A stretch of DNA of 64,000 bases from the NCBI GenBank assembly GCA_039881145.1, contig JAYKKI010000037.1:21177001-21241000 (forward strand). The letters are read 5' to 3'. This document shows, piece by piece, positions 1-13,785 of the stretch; positions within the stretch are counted from its first letter, which is position 1, and every line of letters starts with the position of its first letter. Source of the stretch: Druceiella hillmani. Its lineage: Eukaryota; Arthropoda; Insecta; Lepidoptera; Hepialidae. Both the position numbers and the translations under genes were made by a program. Below the pieces are notes generated by a model that saw only the letters and a program-made list of their open reading frames with translations, was not told the DNA's origin and searched no databases.

Positions 1-3000
1 ATATACCATTTGGATTTGACCGTTCAACATTAAATTAATCCTCATACACTAGTCGATGTTTCTCAATTCTACACCATAAATTGATTTAAAAAATTTCACA
101 GGATTTATAGGAATAGTTTAAATTATTTTATAACTTTAAAAACCATGCATTTTCATCAATAATTTGCTAAGCCACACTTTGCTATATCGATACTTTCCTA
201 TAAATTTATTTTAATTCTTATTAACTGGCAAGTAGTAAAAAAATCCTTTTGCCTGTGTCGTAAGAGTCATAATTGATATAAACGACTGTAATATTATGGC
301 TGACGTCTGTCATATTATCGCAATGATAAATTTAATATTATTCATAAAAAAGACGAGAAACAATTAATCTATTGATATGAAGAGTGGTGCGTGGTGAGAA
401 AATGGAAAATTACGGGCTTTCGTTCGATAGATGGCACGCTAAAAGAATACAGTGTAAAATCCGCCGCTCACCCATCACGAATTCTTTAAATTTTTTCATT
501 CCTTTTCATTGTTTTACGTTTTCTTTGTTTGTAACATAATATGATATCGACAGAACACGAAACGACAGAACAAGAATACACTGACAAGAAGAATGTCCAT
601 ATACCGATTTGGTTAAAGTATTGACTAGATCTGCGTGGAACGCGATTAACAGAATATTTTGTTCATTCGCAATCCGTATGTAAGTAATTGGATCACTAGG
701 ATAAAAATTATTCGAACACTTAACCCGCTACACGTGGGTCTCACAGGAACGCGACCACAAACGCTCAATTGTACGATCGTGACTATCCGTTACTTTCGAT
801 TCAGTCTCTGAACTTTATTCAGTTCGTAAGTTGTTTTGGCGCCGGTAATTATTCTATAAATTTAGTTATAAAATAAATTAGTTATGAATCAGTTGTTAAT
901 TATTCCACTACTAATAACGAAACTCTCAATTAGCAGACTTATTTTTCAATTAAAAGTATTAAGTTGACGGGAAAAATGTACTAAATTAAAAATAATTCAA
1001 TAAACCACTGTGGAATTATATAACGCATTCATAATAAATCAATTCTTAAAATGTCTCAAAAATTCTTACATGGCTGTCCAAACTTTTGATGAACATTTTT
1101 AAAGTTAACATGTCATTATTTTACTATTTACGCAATTACAAGGTTATTTTGGTAACTTAAACTCTCATAAAGACAAGGGAGTGAAACAATAATTCGCTCG
1201 ATATGGATATCGCGTTTTTGTATTCATTAATTTTGAAGTATTAAATGTCAAAGCCTATCAATGAATAGTTGATACTAATAATTCTTGCATTATTTTCCTA
1301 CAAACAAAATATACAAAAAAAATACAAACATTTAACAACCATAAAAAAACTTCAAAAGACAGAAAATACATCCCTCGTTATAAATTTTTACTGAATCGAC
1401 AAGGAAAACTTACAGTTCACTTGCCAATTAATAAATCCCTTTTTTTAACGAAAGCTTTGCAATGATTTCTTTTTATTTTAGTGTGCAATAAAAATTTGTA
1501 ACTTATTTTTTTTGGAAAAAAATTTAAAATCTTTCCTTTAAATTTGTCGATACATCGCTATATTTTTTAATGCATTTTTTTTTGAGTAAATAATTGTTTC
1601 TATTTTCGAAGATATCTTTCTTTGCAATAAGCAAAAAAAATATAATTTCATAGAATACGCAATAAACTTTTAAGAATATTGTTTATATTATTTTAACCCA
1701 AACGGGTAAAAACTTATTTCTGAGCAGTTTTCAAAATTTAATTTTCGAATACTACAGAAAATTAATTTTGAGTTTACAGATTCATTTGATTGGATCTTAA
1801 GTTATCAAAATAGTCAAAAGTTTTTTGACTAGTTTGCCCATGGAGCAAAATAAATAAAATTTTAATTCCCCTACTTGACTAAAATTTATAGTTTGTAATA
1901 TAGTTTCAATTGTATATGTAGGCCAAAATTATTTTTATCGTTTTATAAAATAAATTTTAATGCAGTTATAATTTCTCTCCAACCATATGAAGAATTTAAG
2001 CCAGATGTTAAATTGGAGGTTTAAAATAACGTACAATATTTTGTAAAGGGTCAATTTTTAAAATACAGTATTACGTAAATAAGTTTATAGCGTAGTTATT
2101 AGAATAAAATATTTACAATTATGTCAATATATCTAGCTGAAGAATTAATTTAACCAAGATTTTGGAAGTTTAATTTAACCAAGATTGATGGCGATAACCT
2201 CTTACCTCCTAAATATACACATCCAGAGTTACTTGTACTTTTTTATCGAGTGAATTGATTATAAAAGATAAATTGAAATATTTTTGTTTAACTAGTAGCA
2301 ATGTGTATACATATATGAACATAACAACTTTAATGTACTCTTTTTAAAACATTAAATGATAAGAAACTAATCTCAATTTTTCCGTAATCTTTGTGCTTGG
2401 TTTTTATTCAATATTATCATTCGATTACTTAAATTCACCTAGGTCACATCTTTTTTTATCGTTTCGCAATATTTAATTCAAATACAAATCATAATATTTT
2501 TCTCCAGGAATAATGAACTTATTAATAGTATTCACAAATATTTCTATGGATACTTAAATTTAATTTAATTATTATTAACCTTTTCAATATTTATTTAAAT
2601 TATTATTTTTCACAGTAAATAATATTTCTTCATTAAAACGAGTCCCTCGTCCAAATAAAATAAATTAAACAAATAGAATTATAAGAAGGCTATCAGACTA
2701 TTTGAAGAGGTGGAGATGACGACTATTTAATTAAATGTAGGGAGGGATACTAAAATTGCTGTTAGTATCACCGATTTCAAATATGATTAATGAAAAAAGT
2801 CTCTTAGCACCGTATCTATTAAAATTAATTAAGGCAGGAAAATTTTAAAGACACAGTTTACTCCACAAGGGCCGTCATTTAATTGATAATTTTTCAGTAT
2901 AAAATGTACCTTAGTTAAAATTTAATTAAGTAAAAAATAATAATAACAAAACTTAGGCTTTTGTTATATTTTTATGAAAATTCATGAATTTTCTTGTGTA

Positions 3001-3030
3001 ACGTGTAAGAAGCATTACGAATTAACTTTT
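1..3030. other. AT-rich non-coding stretch
   Basis: I see no gene here. Open frames are short and AT-driven. The least AT-rich part (about 380-850) includes a possible non-coding exon ending in a good donor-like GTAAGTAA near 675, but all three frames between the likely acceptor and this donor are stopped. A 16-bp direct repeat occurs at 2146 and 2171 (period 25). Confidence 0.6.
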
Positions 3031-3048
3031 GTAATATATATATATATA
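3031..3048. repeat. short (TA)n microsatellite
   Basis: A run of about nine TA dinucleotides, the smallest of the TA tracts in the window. Confidence 0.8.
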
Positions 3049-3994
3049 GAATTATGGGAATTATTTCTCACTTTTTATTTAGTTTAGTTTCATTACTATC
3101 TAGTTCAGATCCTTTATTATTCATTTCAGATTTATTATGTACGTCGATAAATGTTTACATCCTCATGAAAATTCAACAAATAACTGAGTTTAAACATTTG
3201 GATCTTGCCTTCATTTATTTTATTCGCAACATGAAATAATTATAAGACCAAATAAATAAGAGAGATATTTAATTTGTTTTATAATATTTCCTTGATAAGA
3301 TATTATATCGCGTTAAAATTTTTGAACTAGAAATATGAAAATAGGTAATGAAATATGTTTTCTTGAGATATGATAAGTCCATTGGAAAATAATTTTTTTC
3401 AGTTAATGTAATAATATTCAATGTATGTTAAGGTATCGTTATGTATGATTTATGTAAATATTTTTATCGCGCTTACTTTATTAGCATCTATTATTATCAT
3501 TAATAAAATGTTAATAACGGAATATTTTCCTTAGCGAATCTTAACCAAATTCGTTAAAGGCAATAAAAAATAATTACATGAATCATACCTAAAGACCCCT
3601 TCATAAACTTTAAATGTTATTATATTGATTGAAAAATATACAAAATTTCCCTCAAAAGGTAATGGTGTGCCTCGGCATGAACTACGCTTTGTATCAAAGT
3701 GCAGCGCATAGGAATTGCAAAGATTTAAACCTTAAAAATAAGGGGGATGGAAAGAATTGAAATTTATAATATCTTGGATGAGGAACAAAAATCACAAATG
3801 TCGAATAATTCCGATCAGTAAAATAATAATTTATTGTTTTGCCAATTCCGTATTAAGCTAAAATTTAAAGTAAGTAAATTACATTTGGTACATGCTGAAA
3901 AGATAACAATTGCCTTATTGGCAAAGAAGACCGTGTGCTCAGTCACAACATTTTGAAATGGAATAATTTATATTTCTACTACAATATTATTTGA
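3049..3994. other. non-coding stretch with a TCF-like palindrome
   Basis: No gene is visible. At 3687-3699 there is a 13-bp near-palindrome, CTTTGTATCAAAG, which contains a TCF/LEF-type ATCAAAG on one strand. It sits in a less AT-rich pocket (3655-3720). A single such site is expected by chance, so a regulatory role is only a suggestion. Confidence 0.35.
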
Positions 3995-4083
3995 TATATA
4001 CATACATAAAACACATACACACTCACGGCCTCACCCATACATATACACACGCATGCACACACACGCACACATACACAAACACG
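3995..4083. repeat. degenerate (CA)n microsatellite
   Basis: An imperfect CA/TACA-rich tract with repeated CACACA blocks interrupted by ATAC and GCATGC. It has no coding potential. Confidence 0.85.
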
Positions 4084-4494
4084 GAAGTTTCTTTCCGTTC
4101 CCTTTGTAGTATATTAATATCATTCTATTGCCCCCATTTAGCAGTGAATTAGCTTAGGAGTAGTTTTACCATTTTTAAAGTACTTTCATAGAACTAAAAT
4201 AAGATATTTTGAACATGAAGTTATGAAGGAGGTATTACAAATATTTAACTGCTGTATTATGATAAATGTTTAATACTTTTAAAGGGTAGGATTTTATGTC
4301 CAGAAAATTTAAATCGAGTTACAAAGGGATAATATCAAAAATGTTTACCAAGGATTTAATCTGTATAGAAACTTATATCGCGATAACTCTTGGGCTAACT
4401 AATGTCATTTGTCAAAGAATCTTCCTTAATTAATTTAATTAGTAGTGCATTTAACGTAATAGGAAGTTCCAAGGAGTTCGTCTTTAAGCTGTAG

Positions 4495-4582
4495 TACTAT
4501 CGTGCTCGTACTGCTGTAATCAAATTTTTGCCGTTCGATAAGATACTAACTCGATCATTGGATGGCTATACAATTTTCAAGA
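4495..4582 (+). CDS. possible internal exon, unknown gene
   Basis: This is an 88-base segment between an acceptor-like site (pyrimidine-rich stretch, then CTGTAG) and a strong donor-like site (AAGA, then GTAAGTGC). Only one of the three frames is open across it, reading 29 codons from TAC at 4495 and leaving one base at the donor. The peptide begins YYRARTAVIKFLPFDK and does not match a family I recognise. Its base composition is clearly less AT-rich than its surroundings. It could still be a chance coincidence of splice-like signals in AT-rich DNA. Its exit phase does not fit the entry phase of the candidate at 21714, so no gene model is proposed. Confidence 0.22.
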
Positions 4583-7500
4583 GTAAGTGCTTGATGGCAG
4601 TTTGTATCAATTTTCCTTGGTCTAATATACTTATAGTGAGCTTATTTTAATTATCAAGCATAATTGCCCCGATTTATACATTATACTAAAATATTAAGGA
4701 ACTTGCGATAATCTTTCTAGAAAACTCCCGAAAAAACTGAAAACTGTTGAGCTGACCCAATACATTCTCATAATTTCTAGTGAAATATTTTGCTCCACAC
4801 TTAGTAAACTCGACAAGAAATAAAATAAACAGGTGCGTACTTTTACTGAATCATGTATGTAATAATTATGTTTACTTTCATCCTGGGGCGATAATTAATT
4901 TTAATTACGTACAAACATAACGCACGCATGTAATCTCACTTTTCACCTTTTCATTAATCTGTTGACCCGTCGACCTTCCGACCCTTCGCGATCCTAAGTC
5001 ATGTTTTGCTTGTTAATTTGTACGTTATATTTATAATTTATGAATGTATCTCCCCAATTAATTAACTCTTAGTACAAATATATTTCTTCTTATAGTCTTG
5101 AAAGCAGATCAAAGAAAAATGCAAATTTATTACTTGATAAAATCAATATAATTAAATAAATTGATTTACTTATTTCTACACCTTTTATACAGATTTTGAA
5201 TAAAGGAGTTGTTGAGTCTCATGTTTAATAGTATTATGGCTTCAAAATAATCCAGTTTTCTTTTATACGGTTTATATCACAATAAAATATTTTGACAGGT
5301 TTAGCATGAAAAACACAGTCAATAAAAATTGTTAAAATAAGTTTTTGTTCAATATTCGTTTTCCGAAAATAATTACTAATATTGTTTAATAAACGACAAT
5401 ACTGTGTCATCGATCTCGGTTACTTACATTGACTGGAAAATGTTATTATTTTTATTGCAACTAAGCGTGTAATCGTTTTAAATAATATAAAAGTTGCGTT
5501 AGTATCAAGTATATCGCGGTTTATATTAAGGGTTAAGAAATTTATTATTTTTCTAGTTCTGTACCTCAAAGGGAAAAAGGAAATTTTTATAATATTACTT
5601 ACGTGTTTGACTATCAATTTTTACCGTAATATTATCTATCATACGTTTGGATAGTTAATACTTAAAAGTGGAATGGAAATGTTATTTTTTTCAATTATTT
5701 TTGATATGTAGAATACAAAGTGAAACAAATTAAACTTATAATTTAAATACCTGTTTTTATTTTATACGTAAGCTACTTTTAGAGATATTGTCACTATATC
5801 GATGAAATATACACGAAAACAAATTTTTTCTCATCTCTCACTCATAATGGCCTCAAGCCAAAATTATAAAAAAGGGTTGCCAGAAGAATAACTTGCCTCC
5901 TAGGGTTTTTCAAAAAATAAAAGCGATGATTTAAAATATCATTGCCAGACTGTCATTGTCGAATATTAATAAAATTAAAAGACCTTCTTTTAATCAAAAC
6001 GAAAACATGGAATTATAAACTACGCTTATTTAACAACAATATATTTATGTACATCTTTGTTTGAATGGATGCTCTGTCTTCCAAAGTCCATAAAATCATT
6101 TTTGTCAACATTTATTATCCCCGTAGTTGAATCTGTTACAATATAAAGTTCCTAAATTAAGTTATTATATAGTTATATATAACAAGATAGTAAGATTTAT
6201 GAACATTATCAATTTTGTTACGTTAAATATTGTGGCATTCACAAGACCAATATTAACTAAAGTTATGTGCATGATTCAACAGAAGAAACATTTTAAGTTT
6301 TTTAATATACTTATTCGATGAAACCTATTCGACTTTTATTATAAAATTGAACTATGACATAAAATTATTTAACAATTAATGTATATTTGCATAGTTTTTA
6401 CTGCTAAATTATATTATTCCATTAGGTATTATAATTTTGTTGTATTTTAGAAAATATTACAAAATAACTTTTGGTTATTATTTAACTGTACCCTTTTCAC
6501 TAATTTCAATTAATTAATTTTCAAACGATCTGGCATGGGCATATGAAAATTTAATTATATTTACCTTTTTTGGCTCATATTAATTAACTTTCAATGAGTA
6601 TATTTTTGAAAATTTTGTTAATATTTAGGATCTGATGTGTCCATCTATCTGTAAGTTATTGGCACTTGTCTCAGAAACCTTATGTAATTACTTCAAATTT
6701 TTATTCCACATATATCGAAGTCAGTAACATGTAAAAATCTTTATTTTTCAGGAGTGAAATTAAATAATCTGAGTCGATAAATTGTAAAAATTCTAATTGT
6801 ATTTTTTTATCATTACAACATATTTTTATAGAAGTTTATTTAAGGCATGAATGCAGATAGTACTGAAAATGTCGACAAAAAATACAGATTTTCTACATCT
6901 CTTGCTTCCCGAAACTTTTAAAATAAAAATTATGAAAAAGAATAACGTTGAAAAAAGTTTCCCAGGAAACAATGGCTGTGTTTCCAAATCTTACGGTATT
7001 TGATTAATTTGTGATGTCTTACGCTTATAAAGGGTATACTAAGCATATACATTCATACAAGGTGAAAGAAAAATAGTATTGGAAAATAATATGTACCATT
7101 AAATATTTATTATATCTACTAAACAACCACGTGACGAACATTTTGACAAGCCTTGTTTATATTCCATAGTCATATTATATTATATTTTTTAATTCATGAC
7201 TACATTTTCTTAGTATATAGGTAGCATGAGATACATTAAAAATTACAATTAATATAATAGAAAAATATTAACGTGATTAATTTTGCAATAAACACGTTTT
7301 GTACAAGGGTCTAGTTTATTCAACCGGCTTTGTCACACAACAGGGATTTAAATTAAATGTTAGGTAATTGTAGAAATTCTGTGTTGAAAAAATTATAAAA
7401 AGACAATAAAATCGGAACTGGTTTATGCATTTTAGTACATAATTATTTTTTTTCCCTCTGTCACTTTCGATTACGCTTTGAGTTTGCTTTTCAGCATTTA

Positions 7501-8502
7501 AAGCAGAAACTCGTATATTAGCTTATTCATATGTCTAAAAATGTAGCTTTCGTCTAAAAATGTGTTATTGCTTTTTATTGGTTAATGTTAATAGTTAATT
7601 GACGCGATATTAGGAAACCGACAAAAAAAGAACGAAGGTAAAATAAACCTGTGTAGTTTAATAATTTAAAATTGTATTTCCAACTATTATCATAAATTTA
7701 TATACGAATCACAAGCATGGCAAAAAAATTTAAAAAATATTTACTTGTGACAATAAGTTAACATTCCATTTCAATATTTCTACTAAAGGCGAGAGCTCAG
7801 AAGTTAATCCCTCTAATCTTGTTCACTCCGTATCCATGAAAAATGCATAATAGGTTTGTCTGAGATTTTGACGGCGCGTTTTAAATATAAGAACATTGCA
7901 AGAATTTCATGTCAATTTTAACAGTATTTAAATGTATATGCAATAATACATTTTATATTTTCATTACAAAATTCATTAACGTTTGAAATAAAATAAAAAA
8001 ATGTTAGTGCACATTAAACAATAGATTATTATACTCTACCAAAATGTCTCAAAGTAAAATATTAACAAGACGATTCATCAAATAAGATTAGTCTTAATTT
8101 TAGAGAACGCTAATACATAATTCTTGGTGTTTATACAGTTTTTTATTTAAATTTTTAAAAGATCTTGGAACCAAATGCATAAAGACGTCAGTTGATGAGA
8201 AAACATTAGTCTCGTACTTTCGAATAAAATACACTGATCGAAAGTAATAATCTCTGAAAATAACGTAAAAAAAAAACTAATAAAATACCGTCGCTGCATA
8301 ATTATGACCATTCTTGAAATTGTTAAATAAACGTGTTGATTTAAAATTTAATAGTTACAATAATAAAGATTAAAATAAAATTATCGGCTTTTGTTTCGGT
8401 ACTCAACAATTACTGAAATGCAATGGAACACTTTCCAAGGAAATTTAATTAATACTTTGGTAAGAGGAACCTTAATTAAATATGAATTGCATTTTAGCAT
8501 TT

Positions 8503-8570
8503 ATTTGCATATATCATCAATACTTCCCGCGATTTAATTGAAACCGAAATTCGGGATGCGCCATTTGCAT
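8503..8570 (+). promoter_or_regulatory. paired octamer (POU) motifs
   Basis: Two exact ATTTGCAT octamers lie 60 bp apart (8503-8510 and 8563-8570). They sit in a segment that also carries several TTAATTAA-type homeodomain cores (8445-8480). POU-domain factors bind ATTTGCAT; that is family knowledge. That this segment is an enhancer is inference only. Confidence 0.25.
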
Positions 8571-8686
8571 CCTAATCATTTCTTCACAGGTCTTATCAAG
8601 TCATAGCAATGACTTGAAATTGTAAATAAAAAATAAAGTGAAATTTGGAGTATATTATTTTAAAATCTAATACTGTATCAAATATC

Positions 8687-8963
8687 GAAAATAATATATT
8701 TCGCACCTTAAACTTAAAAGTTTTAACTTCCATTAATATTGTAAACAGGAAAGTTTTCTTTGTTTATATTTTAAAGATGCTCGCAAGGACCACTAATTCA
8801 ATTGATTCAGAATTCAGAATTCCTGTAGGCCATATAATAGGAACAAATGTTATATAATTATCGATATATTGTTAAAAATGGCAACGTAATTAAAGGCTAG
8901 TATGCTTTCCAGACAAACCCTGTCGAAACTATTAGAGATACACTAATATCATATATGTATATG

Positions 8964-9011
<48 letters not shown>

Positions 9012-9209
9012 CATATATCGATAATTATATAACATTTGTTCCTCTTGTATGGTCTCTTATATGTTCCTTTTATAAATTTTGAATTCTGAATAAATTGAAT
9101 TAATGGTCCTTGGGTGCATTTTGAAAACATAAATAAAGAAAACTTTCCTGTTTACAATATTAATGGAAATTAAAACTATTAAGTTTCATGCGAAATAGAT
9201 TATTTTCAT
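8687..9209. repeat. long imperfect inverted repeat (fold-back)
   Basis: The arm at 8687-8869 is matched in reverse complement by 9013-9209 with a modest number of substitutions and a few indels. The spacer of about 140 bp holds unique sequence plus a TA/TATG microsatellite (8950-9018). Matching blocks include the segments around 8740-8765 and 9135-9165, and 8840-8865 and 9016-9040. The small frames on either strand here are by-products of the duplication. The arrangement resembles a fold-back/MITE element or an old inverted duplication. No transposase and no clear target-site duplication are visible. Confidence 0.8.
8950..9018. repeat. (TA)n/(TATG)n microsatellite
   Basis: A TA tract with TATG and TACA interruptions. 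It lies between the two arms of the inverted repeat, next to the right arm. Confidence 0.9.
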
Positions 9210-10198
9210 TAGAATAAAATTAAAATGACTCTTATTCACGTCTTTTGGAAATATTAATTTTAATTAAATATGATCTACCATCTTAATCAATTTTTATTAG
9301 TATAAAAATAGTCTTTGATTAGGAAATATAAAGTATTTTGATAACGATCTCTTTAAAAATAATGATTTTATATAAATATTATTGACATCTAAATCCATCA
9401 TATATTTTCACTCTTTGCACAAATATTAATTTTAGGTAAATATAGCCGGTCGTTTGAATTAATTTTGCTTTAAGCTTCCTTTAAATATTGATAGTGTTAG
9501 TTTTGCGAACACAATACTTTGTAGCCAACTTCCGCAATTCCGAAATCTCTATCGGCCGTTTTATCCTAAGACGACTAAACAAGGTAAATCTTGATAAATG
9601 TGTTTCTCATTCAAAATATTTCATTTCATATCCTTGGATTAGCATCTTTATTAGGGTTTGGCAAATATTTGGAATAATAGATCATTAGGGATTAAGCAAA
9701 GTTTTTTTTTTAATTCTTTTTCTTGGTTCTGAAAGTTCTAGACGGGATATTTTACAAAGGAGGGCAATAAATTGAAATGAAACGTTTTCTCAAAGGAAGT
9801 ACTGTGATTTTTATTAAAATAATTTAACATAAAATCTTCAATGTGATATATGGATATGAACTTAATAATTGCGCAAACTTTGAACCCAAAACAAAATTTA
9901 TGAATTTGAAAAGGATCGACGGATTAATAGCATATGAACAGAAATTTTATCAGTACACAGTTGTTATTTTAGGATTTAAAAGGTTGCATGTCATGAAAAG
10001 AGAATATCGACATCATCCATTTACCAATAGGACTGAATGAGCGTCCAATCTCAACGATAAGTTATTTAATATATTGTAACGCAAATATTCAAATTTTTAC
10101 TTAATATTAGTAACTTGTTTTTAAAATTTTGGTTTATACGTAAACAATACAGGCCAATATCATTTTCATTGTATTTTTTACTCATTCGAGTCCGATTA
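9210..10198. other. non-coding stretch
   Basis: I see nothing that can be supported as a gene. The short frames at 9488-9688 and 9843-10040 have no family resemblance and no splice or promoter context. Confidence 0.55.
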
Positions 10199-10335
10199 GT
10201 ACGTGCATGATCATTTATGTACGGTAACGTACATGCGCGTGCGTGCAAATACCTGTGACTGCGTGAGTTTACGTGCATTTTGTTTTTTGCAGTAGACGCG
10301 TGTGTGTGCGTGAGTGTGCATGCATGTATAAGTGC
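10199..10335. repeat. degenerate TG/CGTG-rich tract
   Basis: A purine-pyrimidine alternating tract rich in GTGCGTG, GTGTGTG and GCATGC blocks. This is typical of a decayed (TG)n microsatellite and stands out by its CpG content. Frames through it are composition artefacts. Confidence 0.7.
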
Positions 10336-11737
10336 ATAATTTGGGAATGATTTTTATATTGTCATAATTATATACAATGACGCAAAATTCGGTTTTATTT
10401 ACATTAATTCTATATTTTTGTTTTCAAAATGTATCTTTATAATAAATTTTTCTTTCATTTTAGGTTAGTCAATATGGTCAGTTATTTTAAAAATTACTCC
10501 AAATATCTCATATCGTTTTATCCATCCGTATTTTATTTTGCGAGTAGGAGATTTTTTTGGAGCTTCAATCATATCCATATTTAATCGACTTTTTTCTCAA
10601 ACGAGAGCAATGTGATTACTCGAATACAATCGTAGCCTTAATATACTACGAATAGACAAACAAATCGTGCGAGCGAGAATATATTCTTTATGAAATTACC
10701 GCGGGTGGAAAATAGATAATATATGAACAAATAAAACTATTTTAACAGATAAAAGTATCCAATCGGTTCTTGCTTCGATAGCATCTCGCTGTATATTAGT
10801 ATTTTCAAATAATATTTAGACAATATTATTTTTAAATAAGCAATGATTTCTGATTCGGTATTGGATATTGAAGTAACGTATATGAATAATTCAAAAACAA
10901 AGACATTTCACAGGTAAATGCGATGCACGTACCTATCTTTTCCACTTATTTTCCGTTAATTTATCGTTTGTGTGGACTTGATAAATATACATATCATAGC
11001 ATATATATTTTATTTTACGTTTTACTATTTGTTTTTATATTTTTTTCGTATATTTACGAGATATTGTATCGGTGAAAAATGATATTTTATGGATTGACAT
11101 TATTTTATCGACAAGTCATATCGATATTTTCCTGATCTGAAAATAAACAGAGATTGCAATAGAAATTGTTTGTAAATGGAATAAAACGAAACAATTATTT
11201 ATATTGTTTACAATGTAATCACTTAGTGATATATGTGACTGAAACAGGCGTGTGTACAAATCACGTGTAGATCAGAAAAATATTTTTAGACTTAAAGCAA
11301 TTGGGTGTAACTAAATCATTCAGTACTTAACATACGAGTTGGCCTTACGTAATATTGGTTTATAAAAAGAAATTAAAAACCAATTGGAAATTATTGAAGA
11401 AATGTAAATTTGCATCCACTTTATTATTCGAAATATAACTCATAAATACATTTTTCAAATTTCCAATGAATTCTGTACGATAAGAAAAATGAACAAGAAT
11501 TCCTAATAAATACAACTGTACTCCCCATAAAAATTCTATGGTGTGTAGTAAACTTTTTGTTAGACAACGTTTTGTATAAATAGCACATCGACGTATTTTG
11601 TAAAAAAGTACTCAGTGCCTACAGAGTTTATACCGGTGTGTTTGTCAACATCTCAATTCACATTTAATAATTTATAATTAAGCCTGTTATAAACGTTTAG
11701 TGTTTTGACAGAGATAGGACAAGCTATACATTGCTTT
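10336..11737. other. non-coding stretch
   Basis: No gene or element is recognised. The region is uniformly AT-rich, with a slightly less AT-rich patch at about 10580-10710. Confidence 0.55.
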
Positions 11738-11820
11738 GTAAGCGTGCATTTACTCTATATCGTGTCCAGATATGGTTGTAACAATACCTAGACACGATAT
11801 AGAGTAAACGCACGCTTTAC
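11738..11820. repeat. hairpin, ~32-bp arms, 18-nt loop
   Basis: The arm at 11738-11769 is matched in reverse complement by 11788-11820 with two substitutions and one indel. The core ATATCGTGTC is paired with GACACGATAT. The arms are far longer than expected by chance, even in AT-rich DNA. It could be a micro-inversion duplication, a small fold-back element or a miRNA-like precursor. Confidence 0.85.
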
Positions 11821-12011
11821 TCTAGAGAAAATCAATGTCATGTGTTTAGTTAAAACAGAAAATAAATTTTTCTTATATTTAGTTTAAAATATTATTATAA
11901 ATATTTATTTGTTTTGTATTATATAATAATGAAATATTTATAATGAAATTGGTAGCTATCGTTCACATTAGCATACTTTTTGCTTTCTAGTAAAGTTAAT
12001 GCCAACCAATA

Positions 12012-13565
<1,554 letters not shown>

Positions 13566-13785
13566 TAAATATAAATACAAAATTTTGAAAAAAATTATAA
13601 TGTAAGTAGACTATTAGGAACTTAATGGATAAATCCAAGAGAATTAGGAAAAGAATGATAATACTACAATGAGAGATCTAAAGATTTAAAACCTCCAGGA
13701 TTTCGGAATAACTTAAACGACCATACCACATCATGCAGTAATAAAACAATGTAAATTTTATTAGAATTAAAAAAATTGGTGAAGA

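Larger units (their letters stand above)
4084..8686. other. AT-rich non-coding stretch
   Basis: Apart from the weak exon candidate at 4495-4582 and the octamer pair near 8.5 kb, no gene, RNA or mobile element is recognisable. Short frames near 5.4-5.6 kb and 6.1-6.3 kb have AT-rich codon use and no family resemblance. Confidence 0.55.

Noticed and set aside
541..624. 27-codon frame with balanced composition
   Set aside because: Too short, with no conservation evidence. The possible exon around it is stopped in all frames.
837..843. TGGCGCC resembling an LTR primer-binding site
   Set aside because: No LTR boundary (CA end) precedes it, there is no second LTR, and no gag/pol sequence is in the region.
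8645..9130. Open frames on opposite strands with related peptides
   Set aside because: The similarity comes from the DNA inverted repeat. The frames have no motif, and part runs through a microsatellite.
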